From Gammaproteobacteria bacterium (GTDB taxonomy: Bacteria > Pseudomonadota > Gammaproteobacteria > Steroidobacterales > Steroidobacteraceae): a DNA stretch of 38,192 nucleotides. Positions 1-7,403 of the stretch are shown here, in pieces. The notes beneath the pieces were generated by a model. That model made no database searches. It had not been told where the DNA came from and worked only from the letters and a program-made list of their open reading frames with translations. Position numbers and translations under genes: made by a program. The stretch spans positions 1 through 38,192 of the forward strand of contig VGVB01000026.1 in NCBI GenBank assembly GCA_016882265.1, in the 5' to 3' direction. Position 1 is the stretch's first letter. The number at the start of each line of letters is the position of its first letter.

Positions 1-168
1 GCAGCCCCGCTGCGGGCGGCGCGTGGCGCGGCCGCCAGGTCGGCGCCGTTACCCCGGCCATTACCCGCACCCGCCGCCAGCCTGTCCTCGTCCACGCTGC
101 CCCGATCCTGCAACCTTCCTGGCAGTGGTCACGGTACCCGTGGCGAACCACCGGAAACAGGAACTGGA
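1..168. other. Left-edge non-coding or unresolved stretch
   Basis: The first 168 bases lie downstream of ppnN on the minus strand. I see no convincing reading frame, hairpin plus T-run, or tRNA. A plus-strand frame starting at 23 runs through this stretch into the antisense of ppnN and has the arginine/proline-rich composition of a GC-rich shadow frame. The stretch may hold the end of a neighbouring gene outside the window. Confidence 0.4.
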
Positions 169-1590
169 TCACAGCCGGGGCGCGGCGCCCCCCCAGTGGC
201 GCTCCGGTCCGATGACGATCCGGAAACTGGGCCGGTATTCCCCGGCCAGTTTCATGCGCCCGGCGGCGGCAAATGATTGCAGCAGCTCGTCCAGCGGCCG
301 GCCGAGGCGGGCCTCCGCACGGATCTCGAACGGCCCATGCCGATCGACCAGCCGGATACCGTGCTCCTTGACGTTACCGGCGACGATGCCGGAAAACACG
401 CGCCGCAGGTTCGCCGCCCGTTCGTGTACTGGCAGGTCCGGCGACAGCGGCAGCCCGGCCAGCGACTCGTGCGAAACCGCGAACGGCTGCTGGAACGGTG
501 GCGGGATCCGCAGCAGCCAGTTGAAGTTGTAGGCATCGCCGCTGCTGCGGCGCGCCCGCCGTACCAGCTCGATGCCCTGCTGCATCGCCCGCGCGACCGC
601 GCCGGGATCATCGATGACGATGCGGTAACGGTCGCGCGCCGCCCCGCCGAGCACGAGCCCGACGAAACGGTCGAGCTGTTCGAAGTAGGTCGCACTGCTG
701 CGCGGACCGGTCAGGACCAGCGGCAGCTGCTGCTCGGCATTGGCCGGATCCAGCAGGATGCCGAGCAGGTAGAGAATCTCCTCCGCGGTGCCAGCGCCGC
801 CCGGGAACACGACGATGCCGTGGGCCAGCCGCACGAACGCCTCGAGACGCTTCTCGATGTCCGGCAGGATCACGAGCTGGTTGACCAGCGGATTGGGCGG
901 CTCGGCGGCAATGATGTCCGGTTCGGTGACCCCGACATAGCGGCCATCGCGGATCCGCTGTTTCGTATGACCGATGGCGGCGCCCTTCATCGGCCCCTTC
1001 ATCGCACCGGGGCCGCAACCCGTGCCGACGGACAGGCCGCGCAGCCCGAGCTCGTAGCCGACCTGCTTCGTGTAGTCGTACTCGTCGCGCGGGATGGAGT
1101 GCCCGCCCCAGCAGACCACGAGATCCGGCCGGCCGCGGTAATCGAGCACGCGGGCATTGCGCAGGATGCGGAAGATCGCGTCGGTGATGCCGGCAGGATC
1201 GGCCAGATCGAAGCGCGTGACGATCTCCTCGTGCGTGTAGACCAGGTCGCGCAGCACCGCGAACAGGTGCTCCTTGACGCCACGGATCATCTGCCCGTCG
1301 ACGAAGGCGCCGGCTGGAGCGTTGTGGATCTCGAGCTTGATGCCCCACGGCTCGCGCACGATGCGCAGCTCGAAGTCGCGGTAGGCGGCAAAGATCTGGC
1401 GCGTGTCGTCGCTGGCCGCTCCCGAATTCAGCACCGCGAGCGCGCAGCGACGGAACAGCGGATACAGCCCGCCCTGGCCACGATCGAGCAGGCGGTCGAC
1501 TTCCTGCTGTGACAGGTTCTCGAGCGCGCCGCGCGGCGACACCCGCGCGTGCACGACCGCCGCGGGGCAACGCTCCGGCGCCAGGTTCAC
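169..1590 (-). CDS. ppnN: PpnN-type nucleotide 5'-monophosphate nucleosidase (LOG family)
   Basis: The 473-residue product matches the YgdH/PpnN family (E. coli about 454 residues), which splits nucleoside monophosphates into base and ribose 5-phosphate in the cytoplasm and is activated by (p)ppGpp in E. coli. The N-terminal third is the family-specific domain. The central Rossmann-like LOG domain carries the PGGAGTAEE signature (PGGxGTxxE), which forms the nucleotide site, and an upstream CWGGHS segment. The start is GTG at 1590, overlapping the stop of the upstream L,D-transpeptidase gene (GTGA), so the two are probably translationally coupled. Length and motifs look intact. Function is inferred from the family. 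Confidence 0.93.
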   Translation of the reverse strand: MNLAPERCPAAVVHARVSPRGALENLSQQEVDRLLDRGQGGLYPLFRRCALAVLNSGAASDDTRQIFAAYRDFELRIVREPWGIKLEIHNAPAGAFVDGQMIRGVKEHLFAVLRDLVYTHEEIVTRFDLADPAGITDAIFRILRNARVLDYRGRPDLVVCWGGHSIPRDEYDYTKQVGYELGLRGLSVGTGCGPGAMKGPMKGAAIGHTKQRIRDGRYVGVTEPDIIAAEPPNPLVNQLVILPDIEKRLEAFVRLAHGIVVFPGGAGTAEEILYLLGILLDPANAEQQLPLVLTGPRSSATYFEQLDRFVGLVLGGAARDRYRIVIDDPGAVARAMQQGIELVRRARRSSGDAYNFNWLLRIPPPFQQPFAVSHESLAGLPLSPDLPVHERAANLRRVFSGIVAGNVKEHGIRLVDRHGPFEIRAEARLGRPLDELLQSFAAAGRMKLAGEYRPSFRIVIGPERHWGGAAPRL

Positions 1591-2123
1591 GGGCGGATCT
1601 CGATCGGCGTGTCGGACCCGGTCAGCAGCCAGAACTCCAGCATGTCGTCGTTCGCCAGCGCGATGCAGCCATCGGTCCAGTCACGCTCGCGGTAATACCC
1701 GACCGGCTGGCGCGGCACGTTCGGCAGCCCATGCACCATGATCAGACCGCCCGGGGACCAGCCATTGCGACGCGCGGCGGCGATATCGTTCGCGTCGGGA
1801 TATGACACCTGAATCGAGAGGAAGAAGTCGCTGCGGGCGTTGCGTCGCGTCAGCCGATAGGAGCCTTCCGGCGTACGCAGATCTCCTTCACGCTGCTTGT
1901 GGCCCAAAGCGTTCAGACCCAGCGATACCCTGTAGCTGGCGATCACTGCGCCATCGCGCCACAGTTCCATGCGCCGGACCGCCTTGTGCACGACGACCCG
2001 CTCGGCGGGCCGCAGCGCCACAGCCAGCGCTGAGCCGGCGAGCGCATCGGCGGCGGCGGTGCGGCACAGCATGAGCAGCACCACGGCATGCAGCAGGACC
2101 CGGATCGAGAGGTGCATCGCCAC
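1587..2123 (-). CDS. Secreted L,D-transpeptidase-fold (YkuD) protein
   Basis: The 178-residue product has an N-terminal signal peptide (hydrophobic LLHAVVLLML, then an alanine-rich cleavage region near residue 26) and a YkuD catalytic domain. The active-site signature is visible: His131 in MVHGLPN and Cys153 in DWTDGCIAL. YkuD enzymes act in the periplasm, cross-linking peptidoglycan stem peptides or attaching proteins to them, and YafK-type members can act as amidases. This one is short and has no visible peptidoglycan-binding domain. Two in-frame ATGs (2123 and 2117) are possible starts. It overlaps ppnN by 4 bases. The exact peptidoglycan reaction cannot be told from sequence. Confidence 0.85.
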   Translation of the reverse strand: MAMHLSIRVLLHAVVLLMLCRTAAADALAGSALAVALRPAERVVVHKAVRRMELWRDGAVIASYRVSLGLNALGHKQREGDLRTPEGSYRLTRRNARSDFFLSIQVSYPDANDIAAARRNGWSPGGLIMVHGLPNVPRQPVGYYRERDWTDGCIALANDDMLEFWLLTGSDTPIEIRP

Positions 2124-2126
2124 GGC

Positions 2127-2132
2127 AGTATA
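2127..2132 (-). promoter_or_regulatory. Candidate -10 hexamer for the L,D-transpeptidase gene
   Basis: On the minus strand these bases read TATACT, five of six matches to TATAAT. Transcription would begin about seven bases on, near the second ATG (2117), implying little or no leader. The flanks CACGGC and GCGGTG (plus strand) form an imperfect inverted repeat around it. I see no good -35 element. Confidence 0.35.
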
Positions 2133-2152
2133 AGCGGTGACGGGTCGGGGGC

Positions 2153-2629
2153 TCAGCGCTCCACCAGTTCGACTCCATCACAATCCCGCGCCGAAGTCCG
2201 GGCCACCAGGCGGTATTCGAGCCCCGGCGCCAGCTCGACCTCGAGGGCGAAACGCCGGTCGGTACCGGTCGCAGCGATGCGGCAGTCGACCAGCAGCCGG
2301 TGGCGGCCAGCCTGCAGCTCGGCCGCGGCCGCATGCCAGCTCACTTTGCGACCATCGACCTGGCGCAGGCGGACCTGCACCGGCAGCCCCGCGCTGAAGA
2401 CCGGGTCGGAGCGGACCAGCGCCCGGTCGGACGCCGGTCCCGGCTGCAGCCTTTGCGTACTGCAGGCGACCACCGCCGCGCTGCACAGGAGGATCGCCCC
2501 GCAGCGCGCGGCCAGTGGCCCGTAGAGAAAAAAGGCGGCCCGAAGGCCGCCTGGGAGGACACGCGCAGCCCCCGGGGTAGGAGGCCGCCGGGCGGGGACC
2601 CGGCCAGCGCGTGGTTGAAAACCGGTCAT
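2153..2629 (-). CDS. Small putative lipoprotein, unknown function
   Basis: I do not recognise this protein. The coding-like part contains a hydrophobic segment ending in a lipobox (AILLCSAAVVAC then STQ), followed by about 100 residues rich in alternating hydrophobic and charged positions, such as ALEVELAPGLEYRLVA, suggesting a beta-rich domain. The frame is open from ATG 2629, but its first 30 or so codons run through the nrdJb terminator at 2528-2551, so that start is doubtful. No in-frame ATG or GTG lies between the terminator and the hydrophobic segment. A CTG at 2515 would give about 120 residues with a short lipoprotein signal. It is likely anchored in the outer membrane or periplasm. 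Confidence 0.5.
   Translation of the reverse strand: MTGFQPRAGRVPARRPPTPGAARVLPGGLRAAFFLYGPLAARCGAILLCSAAVVACSTQRLQPGPASDRALVRSDPVFSAGLPVQVRLRQVDGRKVSWHAAAAELQAGRHRLLVDCRIAATGTDRRFALEVELAPGLEYRLVARTSARDCDGVELVER
2528..2551 (-). terminator. Rho-independent terminator of the nrdJa-nrdJb unit
   Basis: Read on the minus strand, this is a perfect 7-bp stem GGCGGCC / GGCCGCC closed by a TTCG tetraloop and followed by six Ts. It sits about 80 bases after the nrdJb stop codon, exactly where a terminator for the ribonucleotide reductase operon is expected. Confidence 0.88.
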
Positions 2630-2633
2630 GAGC

Positions 2634-3353
2634 TCAGCCGCATTTCGAGTCGCCGCAGGCCAGGCAGGTCATGCAGCCATCCATCATGACCACCGCGGCG
2701 GTGTGACACTTGCCGCACAGCTGCGCACCTTCCGGATAGCTGCTCCTGGCAAAAGCATCCTGCTGGCGGTGCCGCTGCTCCCACTCGCTGCGCTTGCTCT
2801 CGATCAACTGGCGGCGCGCCGCATCCATCTCCGCGGCCGGCATCAGGCCAATCGACTGCAGGTGCCGCTCGACGACATAGCCGATCTCGGCGACCAGCGA
2901 GGGCATGAACTTGCCGCCCGGCTGCCAGTAGCCGCCGCGCGGATCGAACACCGCCTTCAGTTCCTCGGTCAGGAACGCTACATCGCCGCCCTTGCGGAAC
3001 ACCGCGGAGATGATCCGCGTCAGCGCGACGATCCACTGGAAGTGGTCGAGGTTCTTCGAGTTGATGAAGATCTCAAACGGCCGCCGGTGCTCGTGCTCGG
3101 TACCTTCGTTCAGCACGATGTCGTTGATGGTCAGGTACATCGCGTGGTCGGAAACCGGCGTCTTGATCTTGTAGGTCGAGCCGATCAGGACTTCCGGGCG
3201 TTCGAGCTTCTCGTGCATCCACACGACCTTGCCGGTCGTGTCCTTGTCCTTGCGCGCGCGCGGGTCGCGCGCCGGCGCCGCGCCGCTGCGCTCAGCCTCT
3301 GGCTTCTGGACCCGGTACTTGACGATGCGTTTGCCGATCGTGATTCTGGCCAT
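2634..3353 (-). CDS. nrdJb: Class II ribonucleotide reductase small component NrdJb
   Basis: This 239-residue protein is the separate C-terminal part of a split adenosylcobalamin-dependent ribonucleotide reductase, as in Pseudomonas (NrdJb about 230 residues). The middle matches the TSCPD-like domain (FLTEELKAVFDP, YWQPGGKFMPSLVAEIG). The C-terminus holds two CxxC-type pairs (CGKCH, CMTCLACG), the redox-shuttling cysteines that reduce the active-site disulfide in NrdJa after each turnover. It starts 24 bases after the nrdJa stop, with a GGAGAG ribosome-binding site upstream, and is followed by a strong terminator, so the two form an operon. NrdJb is required together with NrdJa for activity in Pseudomonas. 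Confidence 0.93.
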   Translation of the reverse strand: MARITIGKRIVKYRVQKPEAERSGAAPARDPRARKDKDTTGKVVWMHEKLERPEVLIGSTYKIKTPVSDHAMYLTINDIVLNEGTEHEHRRPFEIFINSKNLDHFQWIVALTRIISAVFRKGGDVAFLTEELKAVFDPRGGYWQPGGKFMPSLVAEIGYVVERHLQSIGLMPAAEMDAARRQLIESKRSEWEQRHRQQDAFARSSYPEGAQLCGKCHTAAVVMMDGCMTCLACGDSKCG

Positions 3354-3377
3354 CGTGTCTGCTCTCCGCTACCGGCC

Positions 3378-5525
3378 TCAGAAGCGGCCGTAGTAGCCCT
3401 CCTTCAGCGCGTCGAACAGGTTGGCGGCGGTGTGCACCTCGCCGTCGTATTCGACTTCTTCGTCACCCTTGGCCTCGACCTCGGTGCCGTCCTCGAGCGT
3501 GAACACGTAGGTCGTGTTGCGCAGGTCCTCTTCCTTGACCAGCACGCCCTGGAACGCCTCCGGGTTGAAGCGGAAGGTCGTGCAGCCCTTCAGGCCCCGC
3601 TCGTGCGCATACAGGTAGATGTCGCGGAACTCCTCGTACGGGAAATCAGTCGGCACGTTGGCGGTCTTCGAGATCGACGAGTCGATCCACTTCTGCGCGG
3701 CCGCCTGGATATCCACGTGCTGGCGCGGCGTGACCTCGTCCGTGGTGACGAAGTAATCGGGCAACTGCTCGGTCGGACTGCTCGCGCCCGGCAGCGCCCG
3801 CGGGTTGACCAGTTCGCGGTAGGCGAGCAGCTCGAACGAGTACACGTCCATGCGCTCCTTGGACTTGCGGCCCTCGCGGATCACGTTGCGGAAATAGTGG
3901 TGCGCGAAGGTCGGCTCGATGCCGTTGCTGGCGTTGTTGGCCAGCGACAGCGAGATCGTGCCGGTCGGTGCGATCGAGCTGTGGTGCGTAAAACGCGCGC
4001 CGACCTCCTCCAGCTCGCGGACCAGCTCCGGCGCCACCGTCGCCAGCCGCTGCATGTAACGGCTGTAGCGGCAATGCAGCACGCGGCCGGGCACACGGTC
4101 GCCGACCCGCCAGCCGTCGCGGGCCATCTCGGGGCGCTTGCGCAACATCGCCGGCGTGACCGTGAACGCCTCGCGCATGATCGGCGCCGGGCCCTTCTCG
4201 CGGGCCAGCTCCAGACCGGCCTGCCAGCCGGCCAGCGCCATTTCGCGCGACACGTCCTCGGTGAACGCCACCGACTCCGGTGCGCCGTAACGCAGGCGCA
4301 GCATCGCCAGCGTCGAGCCGAGGCCGAGGAAACCCATGCCGTGGCGGCGCTTGTGCGTGATCTCGCCGCGCTGCTCCGCCAGCGGCAGGCCGTTGACCTC
4401 GACCACGTTGTCGAGCATACGCGTGAACACGCGCACGACCTCGCGATAGGTGTCCCAGTCGAAACGCGCCTCGCTGGTGAACGGCCGGCGCACGAAACGA
4501 GTCAGGTTGATCGAGCCGAGCAGGCAGGAACCGTACGGCGGCAGCGGCTGTTCGCCGCATGGATTGGTCGCGCGGATGTTCTCGCACCACCAGTTGTTGT
4601 TCATCTCGTTGACGCGGTCGATGAGGACGAAACCGGGCTCGGCGAAGTCGTAGGTCGAGGTCATGATGACGTCCCACAGCCGGCGCGCCGGCAGCGTCTT
4701 GCAGACGCGACAGGCCACCAGACCGTCGGCATTGGTCACGTAGCCGGCCGGCGCGGGCCACTCGCGCCAGACGAAAGCCGCGGGATCCGCCAGATCGTGC
4801 TGTGCGGGATCGTACTCGCGCTCGCTGAGCGGGAACGCCAGTTGCCAGTCACCGCCAGCCCGGACCGCGGCGACGAACTCGTCGGTCACCAGCAGCGACA
4901 GGTTGAACTGGCGCAGCCGGCCGTTCTCGCGCTTGGCGCGGATGAAGTCGATCGCATCCGGGTGACCGATGTCGAAGGTGCCCATCTGCGCGCCGCGCCG
5001 GCCACCGGCTGACGAGACCGTGAAACACATGCGATCGTAGATGTCCATGAACGACATCGGACCCGAGGTGTAGGCTCCGGCGCCCGAGACGTAGGCGCCG
5101 CGCGGACGCAATGTCGAAAACTCGTAGCCGATGCCGCAGCCGGCCTTCAGCGTCAGCCCCGCCTCGTGCACCTTGTTCAGGATGTCGTCCATCGAGTCGC
5201 CGATCGTGCCCGACACGGTGCAGTTGATCGTCGAGGTCGCCGGCTTGTGCTCGAGCCCACCGGCGTTCGACAGGATGCGGCCGGCCGGTATTGCGCCATG
5301 CTGCAGGGCCCAGCAGAACCGTTCGCTCCAATGCCGGCGGATCCCCGGCTCCTCGACGTCGGCGAGCGCCTCAGCAACGCGCCGCCAGGTATCATCCATC
5401 GTCTGGTCAACCGGCTCGCCGTCCTTGGTGGTCAGGCGGTACTTGCGACTCCAGATTTCGAGCGAGGCCTCCTGGAAAGGAATCTCGTCGACTTCGCGCC
5501 GGACCATCTTTTCGGCTGTGCTCAT
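3378..5525 (-). CDS. nrdJa: Adenosylcobalamin-dependent ribonucleotide reductase catalytic subunit NrdJa
   Basis: The 715-residue product reduces ribonucleotides to deoxyribonucleotides using a radical generated from coenzyme B12, so it works with or without oxygen. Visible motifs are SSAGGRRGAQMG, the active-site block NPCGEQPLPPYGSCLLGSIN (thiyl Cys and Glu), MGFLGLGSTL, and SIAPTGTISLS near the substrate phosphate. The C-terminal tail around GCTTFRFNPEAFQG and DALKEGYYGRF matches split NrdJa proteins. I start at ATG 5525 (MSTAEKMVRREVD); the frame is open to 5672, but that extension lies on the promoter region and is low-complexity. NrdJb follows. The upstream palindrome suggests NrdR control. 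Confidence 0.94.
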   Translation of the reverse strand: MSTAEKMVRREVDEIPFQEASLEIWSRKYRLTTKDGEPVDQTMDDTWRRVAEALADVEEPGIRRHWSERFCWALQHGAIPAGRILSNAGGLEHKPATSTINCTVSGTIGDSMDDILNKVHEAGLTLKAGCGIGYEFSTLRPRGAYVSGAGAYTSGPMSFMDIYDRMCFTVSSAGGRRGAQMGTFDIGHPDAIDFIRAKRENGRLRQFNLSLLVTDEFVAAVRAGGDWQLAFPLSEREYDPAQHDLADPAAFVWREWPAPAGYVTNADGLVACRVCKTLPARRLWDVIMTSTYDFAEPGFVLIDRVNEMNNNWWCENIRATNPCGEQPLPPYGSCLLGSINLTRFVRRPFTSEARFDWDTYREVVRVFTRMLDNVVEVNGLPLAEQRGEITHKRRHGMGFLGLGSTLAMLRLRYGAPESVAFTEDVSREMALAGWQAGLELAREKGPAPIMREAFTVTPAMLRKRPEMARDGWRVGDRVPGRVLHCRYSRYMQRLATVAPELVRELEEVGARFTHHSSIAPTGTISLSLANNASNGIEPTFAHHYFRNVIREGRKSKERMDVYSFELLAYRELVNPRALPGASSPTEQLPDYFVTTDEVTPRQHVDIQAAAQKWIDSSISKTANVPTDFPYEEFRDIYLYAHERGLKGCTTFRFNPEAFQGVLVKEEDLRNTTYVFTLEDGTEVEAKGDEEVEYDGEVHTAANLFDALKEGYYGRF

Positions 5526-5666
5526 GTGTCTTGGACGCTCCCCTCGCTCATCCCGGCTCGCCCGCCCCGGGGAATCACCGCCGGATCCGGCCGCCGAGCC
5601 AGTGTCCGGTCCAACCCGGCCGGACAGCCTGACTCGTGTTCCGCCTTCACCGGACTGCGCCGATGA

Positions 5667-5682
5667 CCACAAGATCTTGTGT
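5667..5682. promoter_or_regulatory. NrdR-box-like palindrome at the nrdJ start site
   Basis: The core ACAAGATCTTGT (5669-5680) is a perfect 12-base palindrome with flanks that extend the ACAC...GTGT pattern of NrdR boxes on one side. It lies at and just downstream of the predicted start of nrdJa transcription, a repressing position. NrdR is the ATP/dATP-sensing repressor of ribonucleotide reductase genes; nrdR itself is not in this window. Confidence 0.6.
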
Positions 5683-5692
5683 CAGGGGTCGT

Positions 5693-5721
5693 AAAGTATT
5701 TTCGCGGGGGGCTGCTGTCAA
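5693..5721 (-). promoter_or_regulatory. Promoter of nrdJa-nrdJb
   Basis: On the minus strand a perfect -35 TTGACA (5721-5716) is separated by 17 bases from TACTTT (5698-5693), a weak -10. Transcription would start near 5685, giving a leader of about 160 bases before the nrdJa ATG and placing the palindrome at 5667-5682 over the start site. Confidence 0.55.
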
Positions 5722-5757
5722 GCGTTTCCTGAGGAATATTTTTGACGCTAGCATTTC

Positions 5758-5773
5758 ATACAAAACAATGTGT
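5758..5773. promoter_or_regulatory. Weaker NrdR-box-like site upstream of the nrdJ promoter
   Basis: ATACAAAACAATGTGT keeps the ACA...TGTGT ends of an NrdR box but has a poorly paired centre. It lies about 40 bases upstream of the nrdJ -35 element. NrdR boxes usually come in pairs about three helical turns apart; this one is about 91 bases from the strong box, so pairing is doubtful. Confidence 0.3.
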
Positions 5774-5847
5774 TACGACTATCATCTCAGACCGATTCCG
5801 CATGACTTATTGTGGCCGGGCTGTCAAGGGACCGATCGGGGCCCGAC

Positions 5848-5859
5848 ACAACATCTTGT
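5848..5859. promoter_or_regulatory. Second good NrdR-box-like palindrome
   Basis: ACAACATCTTGT differs from the perfect box at 5669-5680 (ACAAGATCTTGT) at one position. Two near-identical 12-mers in one intergenic region are unlikely by chance and suggest a shared DNA-binding protein, most simply NrdR. This copy lies between the nrdJ promoter and the sigma-E-like promoter, so it may act by looping or on the divergent side. Confidence 0.45.
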
Positions 5860-5940
5860 ATGCACGGCGCGATCACAGGCAGTCCACAGGTTCTGCAGTA
5901 ACAGTACGCCTGACCGCGCGGACCGGACCGGCTCGCCACC

Positions 5941-5969
5941 GGAACTTGTGCCGCCGGCTGCCAGTCACA
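5941..5969 (+). promoter_or_regulatory. Sigma-E (RpoE)-like promoter of the Do-type protease gene
   Basis: A perfect -35 GGAACTT (5941-5947), a 16-base spacer and GTCACA (5964-5969) match the envelope-stress sigma-E promoter pattern (GGAACTT, then a GTCTAA/GTCAAA-like element). The predicted start near 5976 gives a leader of about 47 bases to the ATG at 6023. Periplasmic Do-type proteases are classic sigma-E targets. Confidence 0.6.
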
Positions 5970-6022
5970 GGCAACGCCATCGATCAGGCACGATATCCGC
6001 CAGTCACCCGAGGTTGCCGTTC

Positions 6023-7363
6023 ATGAGATCGTTCCTTGCCGCCGGCGCTGCGACCCTCAGTTTCCTGTCCGCCAGCAGCGCCGGCGCGCAGGCCGCCACG
6101 CCGCTGCCGAGCTTTGCGCCGGTGATCCGCGAGGTGGCACCGGCGGTTGTCAACATCGGCGTGCGCGGCTCGGTCGCCGCGCCGCGCAACCCGTTTTTCG
6201 ACGATCCCGGCTTCCGCCGCTTCTTCGGCCTGCCGCCGGATGCGGCGCCGCGCGAGCGCGAGTTCCAGAGTGCCGGCTCCGGCGTCGTTGTCGACGCGGC
6301 CGGCGGCTACATCGTCACCAACGCCCACGTGATCGAGAATGCCAGTGAGATCACCGTGACACTGATGGACGACCGCGAACTCAAGGCCGAGATCGTCGGC
6401 AGCGATCCGCGTTCGGACGTCGCTGTGCTCAAGGTCACGAACGGGCGGTTGCCCGGCGAGATCCGGCTGGCGGACTCAGCGCGCGTGCAGGTCGGCGACT
6501 GGGTGATCGCGATCGGCAATCCGTTCGGCCTGCAGCACAGCGTCACCTCGGGCATCGTCAGCGCGCTCGGCCGCAGCGGCATCAACCGGGACAACTACGA
6601 GGACTTCATCCAGACCGATGCCGCGATCAACCCCGGCAACTCGGGCGGCGCGCTGGTCAGCCTGGCCGGCGAGCTGGTCGGCATCAACACCGCGATCCTG
6701 TCGCGCTCCGGCGGCAACATGGGCATCGGCTTCGCGATCCCGTCGAACATGGTGCGCGCGATCATGGACCAGCTCATCCAGCATGGTCAGGTCAGCCGCG
6801 GGCAGCTCGGTGTCACGATCCTGAGCCTGACGCCCGAATACCGCCAGAACCTCGGTCTCGGCGCTGACGTTCAGGGCGCGCTTGTTTCCCAGGTGGTCGA
6901 GGACTCCGCGGCGGCGCGCGCCGGCATCCAGGTCGGCGACGTCATCACCAGCGTGCGTGGTCAGGCGGTCAAGGGCGCGGCCGAGCTGCGCAACGCCATC
7001 GGCATGCTCAAGGTCGGCGACCAGGTCGAGATCGGTCTGCTGCGCGAGGGCCGGCCACAGCGCCTGCGCGCGACGCTGCGCGAGGTCGCGCAGCTCGCCG
7101 ACGCCAGCGCGATTCATCGGGCGCTGACCGGCGCCGATCTGGCCGACGCGCCCGAGGGCGGCGGCAGCGGTGTCGTGGTGCGCGGGGTCCAGCCCGGCAG
7201 TCCGGCCGCCCAGGCGGGGCTGCGCCCCGACGACCTGATCGTCGCGGTCAACCGTTCGCGCATCGCCAACCTGGCGCAGTTACGCGAGGCCACCCGCGAT
7301 CAGGCGACGATCCTGCTGCAGCTCCGGCGCGGCAACCAGTTGCTGATTCTGCCGCTGCGCTGA
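6023..7363 (+). CDS. Periplasmic serine protease/chaperone of the Do/DegQ (HtrA) family
   Basis: The 446-residue protein degrades or holds misfolded envelope proteins. It has a signal peptide (MRSFLAAGAATLSFL, cleavage after the alanine-rich stretch near residue 24), then a trypsin-like domain with the triad His102 (VTNAHVIEN), Asp132 (SDVAVLKV) and Ser207 (NPGNSGGAL). Two PDZ domains follow (about 255-345 and 365-446), the second containing PGSPAAQAGLRPDDLI. Length and architecture fit DegQ/DegP/MucD rather than single-PDZ DegS. I chose ATG 6023, with GAGG nine bases upstream; the frame is open further upstream but that part covers the promoter. The sigma-E-like promoter supports a stress role. 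I cannot separate DegP, DegQ and MucD by sequence alone. Confidence 0.92.
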   Translation: MRSFLAAGAATLSFLSASSAGAQAATPLPSFAPVIREVAPAVVNIGVRGSVAAPRNPFFDDPGFRRFFGLPPDAAPREREFQSAGSGVVVDAAGGYIVTNAHVIENASEITVTLMDDRELKAEIVGSDPRSDVAVLKVTNGRLPGEIRLADSARVQVGDWVIAIGNPFGLQHSVTSGIVSALGRSGINRDNYEDFIQTDAAINPGNSGGALVSLAGELVGINTAILSRSGGNMGIGFAIPSNMVRAIMDQLIQHGQVSRGQLGVTILSLTPEYRQNLGLGADVQGALVSQVVEDSAAARAGIQVGDVITSVRGQAVKGAAELRNAIGMLKVGDQVEIGLLREGRPQRLRATLREVAQLADASAIHRALTGADLADAPEGGGSGVVVRGVQPGSPAAQAGLRPDDLIVAVNRSRIANLAQLREATRDQATILLQLRRGNQLLILPLR

Positions 7364-7364
7364 G

Positions 7365-7383
7365 CGCCGGCGCCGCGCCGGCG
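7365..7383. repeat. GC-only quasi-palindrome after the protease gene
   Basis: CGCCGGCGC and GCGCCGGCG form a perfect 9-bp inverted repeat around a single central C, two bases after the protease stop codon. No T-run follows, so it is not a standard intrinsic terminator, but it could stall polymerase or protect the mRNA end. Confidence 0.6.
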
Positions 7384-7390
7384 GCAGCCG

Positions 7391-7396
7391 TATAAT
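7391..7396 (+). promoter_or_regulatory. TATAAT -10 hexamer placed for a near-leaderless mRNA
   Basis: A perfect TATAAT ends eight bases before the ATG at 7404, so transcription would begin at or within a base or two of the start codon. The hexamer is exactly the loop of a 6-bp inverted repeat, CAGCCG / CGGCTG (7385-7402). No good -35 is visible. Confidence 0.4.
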
Positions 7397-7403
7397 CGGC
7401 TGT

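Larger units (their letters stand above)
5526..6022. other. Divergent control region between nrdJa and the Do-type protease gene
   Basis: These 497 bases hold no convincing gene; the open frames across them (for example 5742-6026) lack coding-like sequence. The part 5690-5860 is clearly more AT-rich than its surroundings. It contains a promoter and NrdR-box-like palindromes on the nrdJa side and a sigma-E-like promoter on the protease side, listed separately. I see no cobalamin riboswitch. Confidence 0.7.

Noticed and set aside
2628..5012. A plus-strand open frame of 794 codons opposite nrdJb/nrdJa
   Set aside because: It lies antisense to two clearly conserved reductase genes, and its His/Arg/Ala-rich composition is typical of shadow frames.
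5526..6022. Cobalamin riboswitch upstream of the B12-dependent reductase
   Set aside because: I could not find B12-box-like sequence or the expected fold. A palindrome and promoter explain the region better.
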